Positions 28,126 to 37,107 are shown, counted from the stretch's first letter. The stretch is DNA of 64,000 bases from Calothrix sp. PCC 7507 (GCF_000316575.1 NC_019682.1:2912001-2976000), one strand, 5' to 3'. A program made the numbers and translations. Notes: generated by a model from the letters alone, not told the origin.

Positions 28126-28320
28126 TTAGACAACCTCACCATCAAGTATCGGTAGAGTATGACCCAAACGCAATCCTAAAATGATCCATCCTTCAAGAGT
28201 ATCTTGTAACTCTTCCCGACAAGCTTCTAGTGTTGTAGCATTTGCCCACACACCTGGACAATCAGGAATTTCGCTATAGAAAGTTCCATCCTCAAGCAAC
28301 TCATAAGTCGCTTTGTGCAT
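28126..28320 (-). CDS. HicB-family protein, orphan
   Basis: The protein of about 64 residues (from the ATG at 28320) has the HicB pattern: YELLEDGTFYSEIPDCPGVW, ANATTLEACREELQDTLEGW, and IILGLRLGHTLPILDG. A longer frame to 28371 has a different N-terminus that the family lacks. It is on the strand opposite the hicBA pair and has no hicA of its own. It may act on the neighbouring toxin or on another HicA. Confidence 0.65.
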   Translation of the reverse strand: MHKATYELLEDGTFYSEIPDCPGVWANATTLEACREELQDTLEGWIILGLRLGHTLPILDGEVV

Positions 28321-28460
28321 TGCTGTATGTATTCTGTCAACATTTTTAATAAAATAGTACTGACAATTCAAAATACGTGAAATCCAGTTTTAGACTTTAT
28401 ATTAACTGAATATGATTACTAGATTCATTTTACAATAAATACATCCCAGAGGAATTAGAT

Positions 28461-28664
28461 ATGAAATGGCGTGTGATTCTTGAACCAGATCCAGAAACAG
28501 GTGATTGGGCTATATGGTGTCCAGAATTACCAGGCTGCACATCAGCCGGAGAAAGTGAAGAAGAAGCTTTGGAAAATATTAAAGAAGCTATTCAATTGTA
28601 TCTACAGCCGGAATCGATTCAGTTAGCTCCTGGCGCGATCGCACGGGAAATTATTCTCTCATGA
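28461..28664 (+). CDS. hicB: HicB antitoxin
   Basis: The 67-residue product has the HicB core WRVILEPDPETGDWAIWCPE, LPGCTSAGESEEEALENIKE and a final helix (AIQLYLQPES). An AGAGGAATTAG segment before the ATG is a good ribosome-binding site. It overlaps hicA by four bases (ATGA), so the pair is translationally coupled. HicB would bind HicA and block its double-stranded-RNA-binding-like surface. No separate DNA-binding domain is seen. Confidence 0.82.
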   Translation: MKWRVILEPDPETGDWAIWCPELPGCTSAGESEEEALENIKEAIQLYLQPESIQLAPGAIAREIILS

Positions 28665-28885
28665 GCGAACGTATGCGGCGCATGACTGCTAGAGAGGTTG
28701 AAACTATCCTGAGCCAATATGGATTTCAACTAATTTCTCAAAGAGGTAGCCATCGTAAATGGAGAAATGAAGAGCTTGGACTACAAGTCATTGTCCCTGA
28801 ACATCGAGGGCGCACTTTACCTATTGGTACGTTACGCAGCATCTTGCTGGGAGCAAAAATTCCTGAGTCTGAGTGGAGAAGTTGA
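28661..28885 (+). CDS. hicA: HicA mRNA-interferase toxin
   Basis: The 74-residue product has the HicA double-stranded-RNA-binding-like fold: MTAREVETILSQYGFQLISQ, RGSHRKWRN with the catalytic histidine, and VIVPEHRGRTLPIGTLRSIL. HicA toxins cleave mRNA and are held in check by HicB. The start overlaps the stop of hicB. All expected motifs are present, so the pair looks functional. Confidence 0.85.
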   Translation: MSERMRRMTAREVETILSQYGFQLISQRGSHRKWRNEELGLQVIVPEHRGRTLPIGTLRSILLGAKIPESEWRS

Positions 28886-29067
28886 TACAGGCAAAATAGT
28901 GATCAAATATTAGAATGAAAATTGTATTTACTATTAAGAATACTTAAATTACTAAAAATGCGATCGCTGGTTTGCAAGCTCCTTACAAGCGTCAGTCTAC
29001 AGATTATGGCGTAGCGTAATGCGATCGCGTCCTCAAAGCCAACGCGATCGCACTCCCTTCCATCACC

Positions 29068-30021
29068 CTAAATAATTAAATCCAGCCGTTCAATTGCGGC
29101 ATTAATCAAATTATGGGTAATTGGCAGACTATCCACCACCATTCCTAGACACAACAGCATCATGTAGGAGATGGAATAGAGGAACAACTCTTTAGCCACA
29201 GTCCGATCCTCTGGATTTTGCAACAAGCGCCAGGATTTGCGGATAAAGACAGCACCTAAAAATAGAGCGATCGCCCCATAAACCATCCCACTCTCTTGTA
29301 AGGGAAAAACTAGTAACAGTGTCGCAGCGACTGTTACTAGGGTGTAATACCAAATTTGCTTGACTGTGGCTGTATCACCCACAACAACAGGTAACATTGG
29401 TATCCCCACTTTTGCGTAATCATCCCGAATCATCAGAGCTAAAGCCCAGAAATGTGGCGGTGTCCAGACAAAGACGATCGCAAAAATCAACCATGCAGCC
29501 CAGCTTAAACTACCCGTGACAGCAGCCCAACCCACTAATGCAGGAATCGCTCCAGCCGCGCCACCAATGACGATATTTTGGGTGCTGTGGCGTTTCAGCC
29601 AGTGGGTATAAACCAAGATGTAAAAAACGATACCGGAGAATGCCAACAGAGCGGCGAGGAGATTAGCGAATACCGCCAATAAAGTGAAGGAAAGTACAGC
29701 CAGAGCGATCGCAAAAATCAGCGCCTCACGTGGCTGTATCTTGCCAGCGGGGATGGGACGATGGCGCGTCCGCTCCATTTCATAATCGATATCCCGATCA
29801 TAAATACAGTTAATTGTCTGGGCGCTAGCAGCGGCCAAAGTGCCACCAGTAAGAGTCACTAGCAACAACAATGGATCAACCTCTCCCTTAGCAGCAATCC
29901 ACATACTCCCAGCCGTAGTAATCAAAAGCAAGGGAATAATCCGCGGCTTTGTGAGCTGGTAGTAGCTTTGAATTACCTGGAGAAACGTTTCGTGGTGGCG
30001 GGAGACATTAGTCTCAATCAT
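29068..30021 (-). CDS. ctaB: Protoheme IX farnesyltransferase (heme O synthase)
   Basis: The 317-residue membrane protein has the UbiA prenyltransferase signature [20 protein letters not shown] (substrate and Mg-pyrophosphate-binding aspartates) and a second aspartate motif [15 protein letters not shown], with about nine hydrophobic helices. CtaB adds farnesyl to heme B to make heme O, the substrate of CtaA. It lies next to ctaA on the same strand and divergent from ctaCDE, the usual heme A supply arrangement of cytochrome aa3 oxidase. Confidence 0.94.
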   Translation of the reverse strand: MIETNVSRHHETFLQVIQSYYQLTKPRIIPLLLITTAGSMWIAAKGEVDPLLLLVTLTGGTLAAASAQTINCIYDRDIDYEMERTRHRPIPAGKIQPREALIFAIALAVLSFTLLAVFANLLAALLAFSGIVFYILVYTHWLKRHSTQNIVIGGAAGAIPALVGWAAVTGSLSWAAWLIFAIVFVWTPPHFWALALMIRDDYAKVGIPMLPVVVGDTATVKQIWYYTLVTVAATLLLVFPLQESGMVYGAIALFLGAVFIRKSWRLLQNPEDRTVAKELFLYSISYMMLLCLGMVVDSLPITHNLINAAIERLDLII

Positions 30022-30249
30022 GTTGGCTAATTTTCCTTCTTTTTCAACAAGTTATCTGCACCCCCTGCTCAGACTGAACCTAGGGGAGGATGAGGAAGAT
30101 GAGGAGGATAGGGGAGTGAGGGGGATAAGGAAGATTTTGCTCCCAGATCTGCCATTATTCCCCTGCTTCCTCATCTCCCCTCTAGGGGCGCAAGTGGAGA
30201 CAAGGGTTTGTATGGTTCCACCACTTCAGTAAAATAAAACTGAACTGAG
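30022..30249. other. Spacer between ctaA and ctaB
   Basis: The spacer contains purine-rich degenerate repeats (GGATGAGGAAGATGAGGAGG) and their inverse. No gene or clear promoter is seen; ctaA and ctaB may still be one transcript. Confidence 0.4.
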
Positions 30250-31233
30250 TTATGGATTCGCTCCATTCGCTGGTGTGCTTGTAGCATTAACTGCGATCGC
30301 TACAGGGTAAGCGTTAATTTCACGGTTATCAGCCCAGTCACGCCATGCCAGTACCGTGAAAGCCACCAAAGTACCCAGTAAAGCTGCACCCACAGCTTGG
30401 TGAGAGACGGTGAGCGGCTCGACTTGCAGGTGTAATCGAAAAGTGGCAAATCCTAACAGGATTTGTAAAAGCAATAAAGAACCAGCCATCTTTGCTAGTC
30501 GCCGCAAAACGGGATGCAGTGCAGGTGTACGCCAGGAAATTAATACCACAGCTAAAGTTGCCAGCGTGGGCGGTACTAAGCCAAATATGTGGCTATACAT
30601 CACCGTACACAGTTGGGATGTGCCCAAGCATTGGTGCAGTGCCCAGCGAGACCCTACTAAAGCACCTAGGAGGCTTTGTAAGTAGACCAAAATGGCAGCT
30701 ATTAAACCCACCCAAGGCAAATTCCCCACATTGCCAGTGCCTTGATAGGGGGCGAGTGCCGTGCCGATAACTAGTAGGGTGGTGAAAAACAATAGCGCCG
30801 TTCCTAAGTGGGCGGTAACGATATCAAACCGCAACAGTTCAGTAACGGTGAGTCCCCCCAAGATGCCTTGGAAGACGATTAAAAACAGGGCGAATGTGGA
30901 TGCCCAAGGTAGCCAATGAGGTAAAACCTGACGATGCCACCAGGATAGACCAAAGAGTGCGATCGCGCTGATACCAATCAAAGCTGCATCCAATCTGTGA
31001 AACCACTCTAAAAACACTTGCAGGTTCATCTGCTTGGCTGGGATTAATTCCCCATAGCACAAGGGCCAGTCAGGGCAAGCAAGCCCGGCATTCATTACGC
31101 GGGTAGCAGAACCAATCGCCATCAAAATTAAGGTAGCTATGCAGATCTTCCACACCAAGCGACGAATCAATTCTTTAGGCTTTTGCTGCAGTGCTGCTGC
31201 TTCATTTTGTTGTTGTACGACAAATTCGTTCAT
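30250..31233 (-). CDS. ctaA: Heme A synthase (COX15/CtaA family)
   Basis: The 327-residue protein has eight predicted transmembrane helices and four conserved histidines in the contexts EWFHRLDAA, VTAHLGTALL, MYSHIFGL and VSHQAVGAAL. It also has a cysteine pair in the first loop (GLACPDWPLCYG). CtaA oxidises the methyl group of heme O to the formyl group of heme A. The gene starts 497 bases from ctaC on the opposite strand. Confidence 0.93.
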   Translation of the reverse strand: MNEFVVQQQNEAAALQQKPKELIRRLVWKICIATLILMAIGSATRVMNAGLACPDWPLCYGELIPAKQMNLQVFLEWFHRLDAALIGISAIALFGLSWWHRQVLPHWLPWASTFALFLIVFQGILGGLTVTELLRFDIVTAHLGTALLFFTTLLVIGTALAPYQGTGNVGNLPWVGLIAAILVYLQSLLGALVGSRWALHQCLGTSQLCTVMYSHIFGLVPPTLATLAVVLISWRTPALHPVLRRLAKMAGSLLLLQILLGFATFRLHLQVEPLTVSHQAVGAALLGTLVAFTVLAWRDWADNREINAYPVAIAVNATSTPANGANP

Positions 31234-31730
31234 GAACGATACCTTCTGCCCGCTCTTGGTAAAGCTTTTAAAGTTATCAGTTTGTTAGTCACGACCCATA
31301 TCCACCCTAGCGTATACGAATAAGATTAATAGATTAGCTTTCACTTATACTTTGAACCACGTTCACCACTTTTAGGCGGAAGCTTTAGGGATTTTTCCAG
31401 TTGTCAGGATTTGATAAATGGCAGTTAATTTAACTTCCTAAATTTTTCCTTAAATTTTTTTAGTAATTGTCATCTATTCTTGGTGACACTTGGCAATATA
31501 AAATTCCTATTTAATTTTTAAAGTAATTACGTAGGGTGGGCATTGCCCACCATATCCAGTTTTAGTGGGCATTGCCCACCCTACTTAACTATTGCCTATT
31601 CCCTAATCAATGATATGACCCAGAAAATTAATAAAAATTTCAGACCTTTATAGCCTATCTCTTATAGACTGGTCTACCTTAGTAAGTGGGCAGCTTTGAC
31701 ATAACGTAGTAAATTCAATTTAAGTAAGCC
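31234..31730. other. Divergent promoter region ctaA/ctaC
   Basis: No gene is supported in these 497 bases. It must hold promoters for both directions. A dispersed palindrome lies at 31531-31584. Confidence 0.45.
31531..31584. repeat. Palindromic dispersed repeat (GTAGGGTGGGCATTGCCCACC)
   Basis: GTAGGGTGGGCA at the left end pairs with TGCCCACCCTAC at the right end, and each arm contains its own GGGCATTGCCC palindrome. The element could fold into one long hairpin or two small ones. Confidence 0.75.
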
Positions 31731-32741
31731 GTGAAAATTCCAAGTTCCATCTGGACATTACTCATTGGCATCGTGCTAACGCTGGCCAGCCTTTGGTACG
31801 GACAAAATCACGGTCTGTTGCCAACAGCCGCCTCAGATGAAGCCATCTTGGTGGATGGTCTGTTCAACACGATGATGATCGTCTCCACAGGTATATTTTT
31901 ACTTGTCGAAGGTATTTTGATTTACGCTGCTTTTAGATATCGTCGGCGCGCCGGTGATAATGAAGACGGCCCGCCTGTTGAGGGAAACGTGCCTCTAGAA
32001 ATCCTCTGGACAGCGATCCCAGCAATTATAGTTCTCGGTATTTCTGTCTATAGCTTTGATGTATACAACGAAATGGGTGGCTTCGATCCCCACGCTATCC
32101 ATGAAGCCCCAATGACTATGGACATGTCGTCGATGCATATGTCAGGGACAGCTCTTGCAGCCACTTTAAGCGATACACCTCCCACTCTTGCATCTGACAA
32201 CGATCATGCTCAAATGCAGCCGGAGCATCTCACCACTATTGCTCAAAATGCTGAAGAGTCAAGCAAACCAGCAGATTTAGTGGTTAACGTTGCTGGTTTA
32301 CAATACGCCTGGATTTTTACCTATCCTGATAGTGGAATCACCACAGGTGAACTACACTTACCCATCGGGCGTCAGGTACAAATTAGTATGACTGCTAACG
32401 ATGTCATTCACGCTTTTTGGGTGCCAGAGTTTCGCCTGAAACAAGATGCTATCCCTGGTAGAACAAGCGAGTTTCGCTTCACACCCAGAAAACCAGGCGA
32501 TTATGTCCTCATTTGTGCTGAACTTTGTGGCCCTTACCACGGCGCGATGAGAACCCAAGTGGTTGTGGAGTCAGAGGAAGCCTATAACAATTGGGTGCAG
32601 GAACAGCTAGTGGCTAGCCGTGAAAACCTCAATCAAGCTGTTGCTCTTAACCCTGCAGATTTATCCCCCCACGAATTTCTCGCTCCTTACACCAAGGACA
32701 TGGGAATTCAGCCAGAAATGTTACATCAAATGCATAAGTAG
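31731..32741 (+). CDS. ctaC: Cytochrome c oxidase subunit II
   Basis: The 336-residue protein has two N-terminal transmembrane helices (SIWTLLIGIVLTLASLWYG and IVSTGIFLLVEGILIYAAF) and a C-terminal cupredoxin domain. The CuA ligands are complete: His227 and the CAELCGPYHGAM segment with C262, C266, H270 and M273. Between them, residues 117-175 form an insertion rich in Met, His and acidic residues (MTMDMSSMHMSG). The start is GTG with a weak ribosome-binding site. It is the first gene of ctaCDE, a membrane terminal oxidase that reduces oxygen with electrons from cytochrome c553 or plastocyanin. Confidence 0.94.
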   Translation: MKIPSSIWTLLIGIVLTLASLWYGQNHGLLPTAASDEAILVDGLFNTMMIVSTGIFLLVEGILIYAAFRYRRRAGDNEDGPPVEGNVPLEILWTAIPAIIVLGISVYSFDVYNEMGGFDPHAIHEAPMTMDMSSMHMSGTALAATLSDTPPTLASDNDHAQMQPEHLTTIAQNAEESSKPADLVVNVAGLQYAWIFTYPDSGITTGELHLPIGRQVQISMTANDVIHAFWVPEFRLKQDAIPGRTSEFRFTPRKPGDYVLICAELCGPYHGAMRTQVVVESEEAYNNWVQEQLVASRENLNQAVALNPADLSPHEFLAPYTKDMGIQPEMLHQMHK

Positions 32742-32842
32742 TCAAGAGTCCAAAGTCCAAAGTCAAGAGTCCAAAGTCTAAATTTTGACCCTTGACCCTT
32801 GACAATTGACCCTTGACAATTGACCCTTGACCCTTGACTTCT
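32742..32842. repeat. Heptad tandem repeats between ctaC and ctaD
   Basis: The spacer is almost entirely degenerate heptads: AGTCCAA/AGTCAAG on the left and TTGACCC/TTGACAA on the right, which are roughly reverse complements of each other, so the mRNA could fold here. It runs up to the ctaD start and leaves no normal ribosome-binding site. Confidence 0.7.
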
Positions 32843-34579
32843 ATGACACAAGCTCAGTTGCAAGAAACCGCTAATTTTCCCGTTCTGCTTCCAGAACCAG
32901 GAGAAAGGCATTGGCGAGACTTCTTTGGCTTTAGTACCGATCACAAGGTGATTGGGATTCAATACCTCGTCACTTCGTTTATTTTCTACTGCATCGGCGG
33001 TGTGATGGCTGACTTGGTGCGGACAGAACTACGCACCCCAGAGGTAGATTTTGTGACTCCAGAAATCTACAACAGCTTGTTTACACTGCACGCCACAATC
33101 ATGATTTTCTTGTGGATTGTGCCTGCTGGTGCTGGATTTGCTAACTATCTAATTCCCCTGATGATTGGGGCTAAGGATATGGCATTTCCACGGCTGAATG
33201 CTGTAGCTTTTTGGATGATTCCTCCCGCGGGTTTGTTGCTGATTTCCAGTTTAGTACTGGGCGATGCACCTGATGCCGGTTGGACTTCTTACCCTCCCCT
33301 CAGCTTGGTGACAGGCCAAGTGGGCGAGGAAATTTGGATTATGAGTCTCCTGCTTTTGGGTACATCATCGATTTTGGGGGCGATTAATTTCCTCGTCACC
33401 ATTTTCAAGATGCGTACCCCAGGAATGGGATTCTATCAAATGCCTTTGTTTTGTTGGGCGATGTTGGCAACTTCGGCGCTGGTGCTGGTATCAACACCAG
33501 TACTTGCAAGTGCGCTGATTCTGTTGTCTTTTGACTTAATCGCTGGCACAACATTTTTTAACCCCACTGGTGGCGGTGATCCTGTGGTGTACCAGCATAT
33601 GTTCTGGTTCTACTCCCACCCAGCGGTTTACATTATGATTTTGCCCTTTTTCGGGGGCATTTCCGAGATATTGCCTATACATTCTCGTAAGCCAATTTTC
33701 GGATATAAAGCGATCGCCTTCTCTAGTTTGGCAATCAGTTTTCTGGGGCTAATCGTCTGGGCGCACCACATGTTTACCAGTGGTATCCCTGGTTGGTTGC
33801 GGATGTTCTTCATGATCACCACGATGATCATCGCCGTCCCCACCGGGATTAAAATTTTCGGCTGGTTGGCAACTATTTGGGGTGGCAAAATCCGCCTCAA
33901 TAGTCCCATGTTATTTGCGATGGGTTTTTTGGGCACCTTCGTAATTGGTGGGATCAGTGGTGTGATGTTGGCGGCGGTGCCGTTTGATATTCACGTCCAC
34001 GATACCTATTTTGTGGTGGCTCACCTACACTACGTCCTTTTTGGCGGTAGTGTTCTAGGAATTTTTGCCGCCATCTACCACTGGTTCCCCAAGATGACGG
34101 GACGGATGTTTAATGAATTTTGGGGTAAGGTTCACTTTGTGTTAACCATCGTCGGTTTAAATATGACCTTCTTACCCATGCATAAACTGGGTTTAATGGG
34201 CATGAACCGCCGAATTGCACAATATGACCCCAAATTTACATCCCTGAATGAAATCTGCACCTATGGTTCATATATCCTGGCAGTTTCCACACTTCCCTTC
34301 ATTGTCAATGCAATTTGGAGTTGGTTTTACGGGCCAAAAGCAGGTAATAATCCTTGGAATGGACTTACCTTAGAGTGGATGACCACTTCCCCACCAGCGA
34401 TTGAAAATTTCGCCAAACAGCCAGTATTGGCAACCGGCCCCTACGACTACGGCTTGGAGCAGGCTAAAGAAGGTGTACCCTTATATGACCCTAATCCAGT
34501 CTTGTCTGGTGGACCAAATTCGGTGTTAAGAGCAGAACCAGATCCAGCGGTTGCGGCTAATTCCGAAGACCGCAAATAA
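32843..34579 (+). CDS. ctaD: Cytochrome c oxidase subunit I
   Basis: The 578-residue protein has twelve hydrophobic helices and the heme-copper ligands: TLHATIMIF (low-spin heme His), WFYSHPAVYI (CuB His and the cross-linked Tyr), WAHHMFTSG (two CuB His) and HVHDTYFVVAHLHYVLFGG (both hemes). The helix VI motif reads YSHPAVY: the Glu of mitochondrial-type oxidases is absent and YS is present, as in A2-type oxidases. The start at 32843 (MTQAQLQET) was preferred to a TTG three codons earlier. It is the catalytic subunit of the aa3-type oxidase. Confidence 0.95.
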   Translation: MTQAQLQETANFPVLLPEPGERHWRDFFGFSTDHKVIGIQYLVTSFIFYCIGGVMADLVRTELRTPEVDFVTPEIYNSLFTLHATIMIFLWIVPAGAGFANYLIPLMIGAKDMAFPRLNAVAFWMIPPAGLLLISSLVLGDAPDAGWTSYPPLSLVTGQVGEEIWIMSLLLLGTSSILGAINFLVTIFKMRTPGMGFYQMPLFCWAMLATSALVLVSTPVLASALILLSFDLIAGTTFFNPTGGGDPVVYQHMFWFYSHPAVYIMILPFFGGISEILPIHSRKPIFGYKAIAFSSLAISFLGLIVWAHHMFTSGIPGWLRMFFMITTMIIAVPTGIKIFGWLATIWGGKIRLNSPMLFAMGFLGTFVIGGISGVMLAAVPFDIHVHDTYFVVAHLHYVLFGGSVLGIFAAIYHWFPKMTGRMFNEFWGKVHFVLTIVGLNMTFLPMHKLGLMGMNRRIAQYDPKFTSLNEICTYGSYILAVSTLPFIVNAIWSWFYGPKAGNNPWNGLTLEWMTTSPPAIENFAKQPVLATGPYDYGLEQAKEGVPLYDPNPVLSGGPNSVLRAEPDPAVAANSEDRK

Positions 34580-34671
34580 AGTCTGAAGTGTGAAGTATAA
34601 AAAATAATACTTCATACTTCATACTTCATACTTCATACTTCATACTTCATACTTTATCCTTAAAAAGATTC
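34580..34671. repeat. Heptad tandem repeats between ctaD and ctaE
   Basis: Seven tandem copies of ATACTTC (last copy ATACTTT) span 34607-34655, preceded by the reverse-complement-like TGAAGTGTGAAGTATAA. The two halves could pair in the mRNA. The ctaE start follows 16 bases later. Confidence 0.85.
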
Positions 34672-35298
34672 ATGCAAAGTCAAATTATTGACCCAGCTAA
34701 AACAGAACTGAATCATCACCATGCGGCGGAAGTCGCCGATGCTCATCATGAAGCCCATCCAGACCATCGCCTGTTTGGTTTGTTTGTCTTCCTCATTGCG
34801 GAAGGGATGATTTTCCTCGGACTCTTTGGAGCCTATCTGGCTTTACGTTCTACATTACCTGTATGGCCACCAGCAGGTACGCCAGAGTTAGAATTATTGC
34901 TACCTGGAGTTAACACCGTCAACTTGATTGCTAGCAGCTTTGTTATGCACAATGCTGATACTGCTATCAAGAAAAACGATGCACGTGGTGCCCAAATCTG
35001 GCTGGCTATTACTGCAGCAATGGGTGCGATTTTCTTGGTAGGTCAAGTGTATGAGTATACACATCTGGAATTTGGTCTGACTACCAATGTATTTGCCAGT
35101 GCGTTTTATGTATTGACTGGCTTCCACGGTTTGCACGTAACTATCGGCGTTTTAGCGATTGTAGCCGTGTTGTGGCGATCGCGCACCAAAGGCCACTACA
35201 GTAGTGAAAAGCACTTTGGTATCGAAGCTGCCGAAATCTACTGGCACTTCGTAGACGTGATTTGGATTATACTTTTCGGTTTGTTGTATTTACTTTAA
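34672..35298 (+). CDS. ctaE: Cytochrome c oxidase subunit III
   Basis: The 208-residue protein has five transmembrane helices and the subunit III pattern: LFGLFVFLIAEGMIFLGLF, NLIASSFVMHNAD, FYVLTGFHGLHVTIGVLAI and IYWHFVDVIWIILFGLLYLL. The N-terminus is histidine-rich (HHHAAEVADAHHEAHPDHR), which could bind metal but is not part of the catalytic core. It is the last gene of the ctaCDE operon and is followed by a terminator. Confidence 0.94.
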   Translation: MQSQIIDPAKTELNHHHAAEVADAHHEAHPDHRLFGLFVFLIAEGMIFLGLFGAYLALRSTLPVWPPAGTPELELLLPGVNTVNLIASSFVMHNADTAIKKNDARGAQIWLAITAAMGAIFLVGQVYEYTHLEFGLTTNVFASAFYVLTGFHGLHVTIGVLAIVAVLWRSRTKGHYSSEKHFGIEAAEIYWHFVDVIWIILFGLLYLL

Positions 35299-35442
35299 AT
35301 TACAGCGATTTTCAGCTAAATGAACCACATGTTTATATCTCACGCATACCGCAACCGGAACCCGCAGGGTAGGCGCAAAGGAAGAAAGAAGATATGAGCG
35401 GGTGGTCTAATTACATGAAAACTGCTGTAAGTAAATAACTGG

Positions 35443-35467
35443 AAAAGCCCCTTTTGGGGTTTTTTTG
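35443..35467 (+). terminator. Rho-independent terminator after ctaE
   Basis: AAAAGCCCC and GGGGTTTT form a stem with a TTTT loop, and a T-run continues to 35466. It lies about 145 bases after the ctaE stop codon. Confidence 0.85.
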
Positions 35468-35719
35468 TGGAACACTCTAATAGTTACATTCGACGGTCAA
35501 TATTTGCGTCCAGAATTACCTCTAAATTTGGAACCAAACAAGCGTTGTATCATCAAAATTGAATCAGCTATTGAATCAGTGCCTGATGGTAATGCTGGGG
35601 ATGTACTAGAAGCGTTCACTGGAACACTGGAAGCACCAAATGATTGGTCTAGTCAACATAACTACTATCTATATGGTACGCCAAAAGATGACAGTACAAA
35701 TCTAGAATGGATAATGTGA
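35465..35719 (+). CDS. Antitoxin-like small protein, orphan
   Basis: The 84-residue product (NTLIVTFDGQYLRPELPLNL, then DVLEAFTGTLEAPNDWSSQH and NYYLYGTPK) resembles small cyanobacterial antitoxins normally encoded just before PIN-domain toxins. No toxin gene follows within the next 230 bases. The only in-frame start is a TTG inside the T-run of the ctaE terminator, so translation is doubtful. It may be a remnant of a lost toxin-antitoxin pair. Confidence 0.45.
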   Translation: MWNTLIVTFDGQYLRPELPLNLEPNKRCIIKIESAIESVPDGNAGDVLEAFTGTLEAPNDWSSQHNYYLYGTPKDDSTNLEWIM

Positions 35720-35946
35720 TCAATTTGGAAATATCGCCTTGATTGGCTTGTGAATCCACTAATTGCACAAGTGATAAACCCTTTAGCATCTGCTCTTTTA
35801 AGGCGATCGCACATAACATAACTTTAGCTGCATTAGAGCAGGCGATCGCAACTCTATTTTCGTAAAACAAAGGCAGAAACTCTATTAGGAATAGTCAAGG
35901 GTCAAGGGTTTGGTCATTCCCCATTCCCCTTTCTGTATTCTCTATG

Positions 35947-36831
35947 CTACAACTTCTGCAACAACTCTTGAGTTAACTGAAAGAAAGCTTTAGAACCAGC
36001 CGATTGGGGACTAGCTAACACAACTGGCATAAAACTATCAACAGCCTTAGCCACATTCACATCAACTGGTATTTGATTCTTACAAATTTTCTCCACACCA
36101 AAATCTTCTACAACCCGATGCATCACCTGTTTATAATATCTTCCAGTTAACAGATTAGAACTGGACATACTAAAAACAATACCCAGCATTTTTATATCAA
36201 TTTTAGCTTCATGTTCGTGACTATCTTTTAATTGAGCAATCCGTCTTTCCAACAGTTGAATACCCACCACAGATAAAGGTTCTGGCTTCGCTGGCAGAAT
36301 GTAGAAATCACTAGCAGCCAAAGCGCTACGAGTCATCAGATTATAACCAGGAGCGCAATCTAAGAGAATAAAATCATACTCTTGACGTACTGGCTTTAAA
36401 ATATTGTTAATCAAGACTCTTTCAAAGCGATTCCAAACATTTTCAAAATCCTGTTCACCCAAAGCTACTGCTTGTTGGTGCAGCATTTCCGAAACGACAA
36501 ATTCATCATATAAGTCGATATCTCCAGGTAATAAATCTAATCCAGGAAGATTACAAACTTGGGATTGCACAATATCCTGAATCGTAATATTGGCATTTTC
36601 ATCTGGATTAACAACTTGGTCTATCAAATACCTAAATGTCTTTCTTTGTTTGCGACGTTTAGCAAACTCTAAAGGCGACATCAGACTGAGTGTGGCACTA
36701 ATTTGACTATCTAAATCCAGCACCAGCACCCGCTTACCGTGATTTTTCGCTAAACAAGTAGCCAAATTAACGGTGATGGTGGTTTTACCAACACCACCTT
36801 TCATATTTGCAGTCGCAATTACATATCCCAT
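35947..36831 (-). CDS. ParA/Soj-family ATPase
   Basis: The 294-residue protein has the deviant Walker A motif KGGVGKTT (residues 11-18) after MGYVIATAN, then VLVLDLDSQISATLSL, the Walker B-like YDFILLDCAPGYNLMTRSAL, and FYILPAKPEPLSVVGIQLLE. ParA-type ATPases bind DNA or surfaces when ATP-bound and position plasmids, chromosomes or protein complexes. No parB or centromere-like repeats are visible beside it. It lies 276 bases downstream of the FtsK-nuclease fusion gene on the same strand and may belong to the same functional set, though it could have its own promoter. Confidence 0.85.
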   Translation of the reverse strand: MGYVIATANMKGGVGKTTITVNLATCLAKNHGKRVLVLDLDSQISATLSLMSPLEFAKRRKQRKTFRYLIDQVVNPDENANITIQDIVQSQVCNLPGLDLLPGDIDLYDEFVVSEMLHQQAVALGEQDFENVWNRFERVLINNILKPVRQEYDFILLDCAPGYNLMTRSALAASDFYILPAKPEPLSVVGIQLLERRIAQLKDSHEHEAKIDIKMLGIVFSMSSSNLLTGRYYKQVMHRVVEDFGVEKICKNQIPVDVNVAKAVDSFMPVVLASPQSAGSKAFFQLTQELLQKL

Positions 36832-37107
36832 TAGTTAATTCCTTGGTTGACGCCTTTCCATCTAGGTAGCTTATACATCTCTCGATCAATTAGAATTTCC
36901 GCTAAATTTAATCTTGTCGGGGACTCATAAAAGTAATTTCAGTGACTTTTCTTTGTTTGAAGCAGTCAGAATTATAGCAGTCAAAGAGACATTGCTGGAG
37001 AGTAAGGGTAGGTAAAATCTAATACAGCGCTTGTAGTAAACGCTAGATCGCTCAATCACGCACTAAAATGTTCACTATCTAGCTCTTAGAGTTAACTTGG
37101 CAAACTA
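36832..37107. other. Spacer between the FtsK-nuclease fusion gene and parA-like gene
   Basis: No gene, repeat or clear terminator is visible in these 276 bases. A promoter for the ParA gene may lie here. Confidence 0.35.

Larger units (their letters stand above)
27791..28968. repeat. Diverged direct repeats bracketing the Hic cluster
   Basis: The 48 bases at 27791-27838 match those at 28921-28968 with seven differences; both contain TTAAGAATACTTAAATT and end near a HIP1-like site. They bracket three hicB-type genes and one hicA. This could record a duplication or insertion of the cluster. Confidence 0.5.

Noticed and set aside
34607-34655. Tandem repeats between ctaD and ctaE as a CRISPR-like array
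   Set aside because: The units are seven bases long with no spacers; they are short tandem repeats. No cas genes are in the window, and the Cas4-like domain is inside the FtsK fusion.
35649-35870. 73-codon minus-strand open frame overlapping the orphan antitoxin
   Set aside because: It overlaps the better-supported frame and shows no toxin motif; the upstream HIP1 sites make chance open frames likely.
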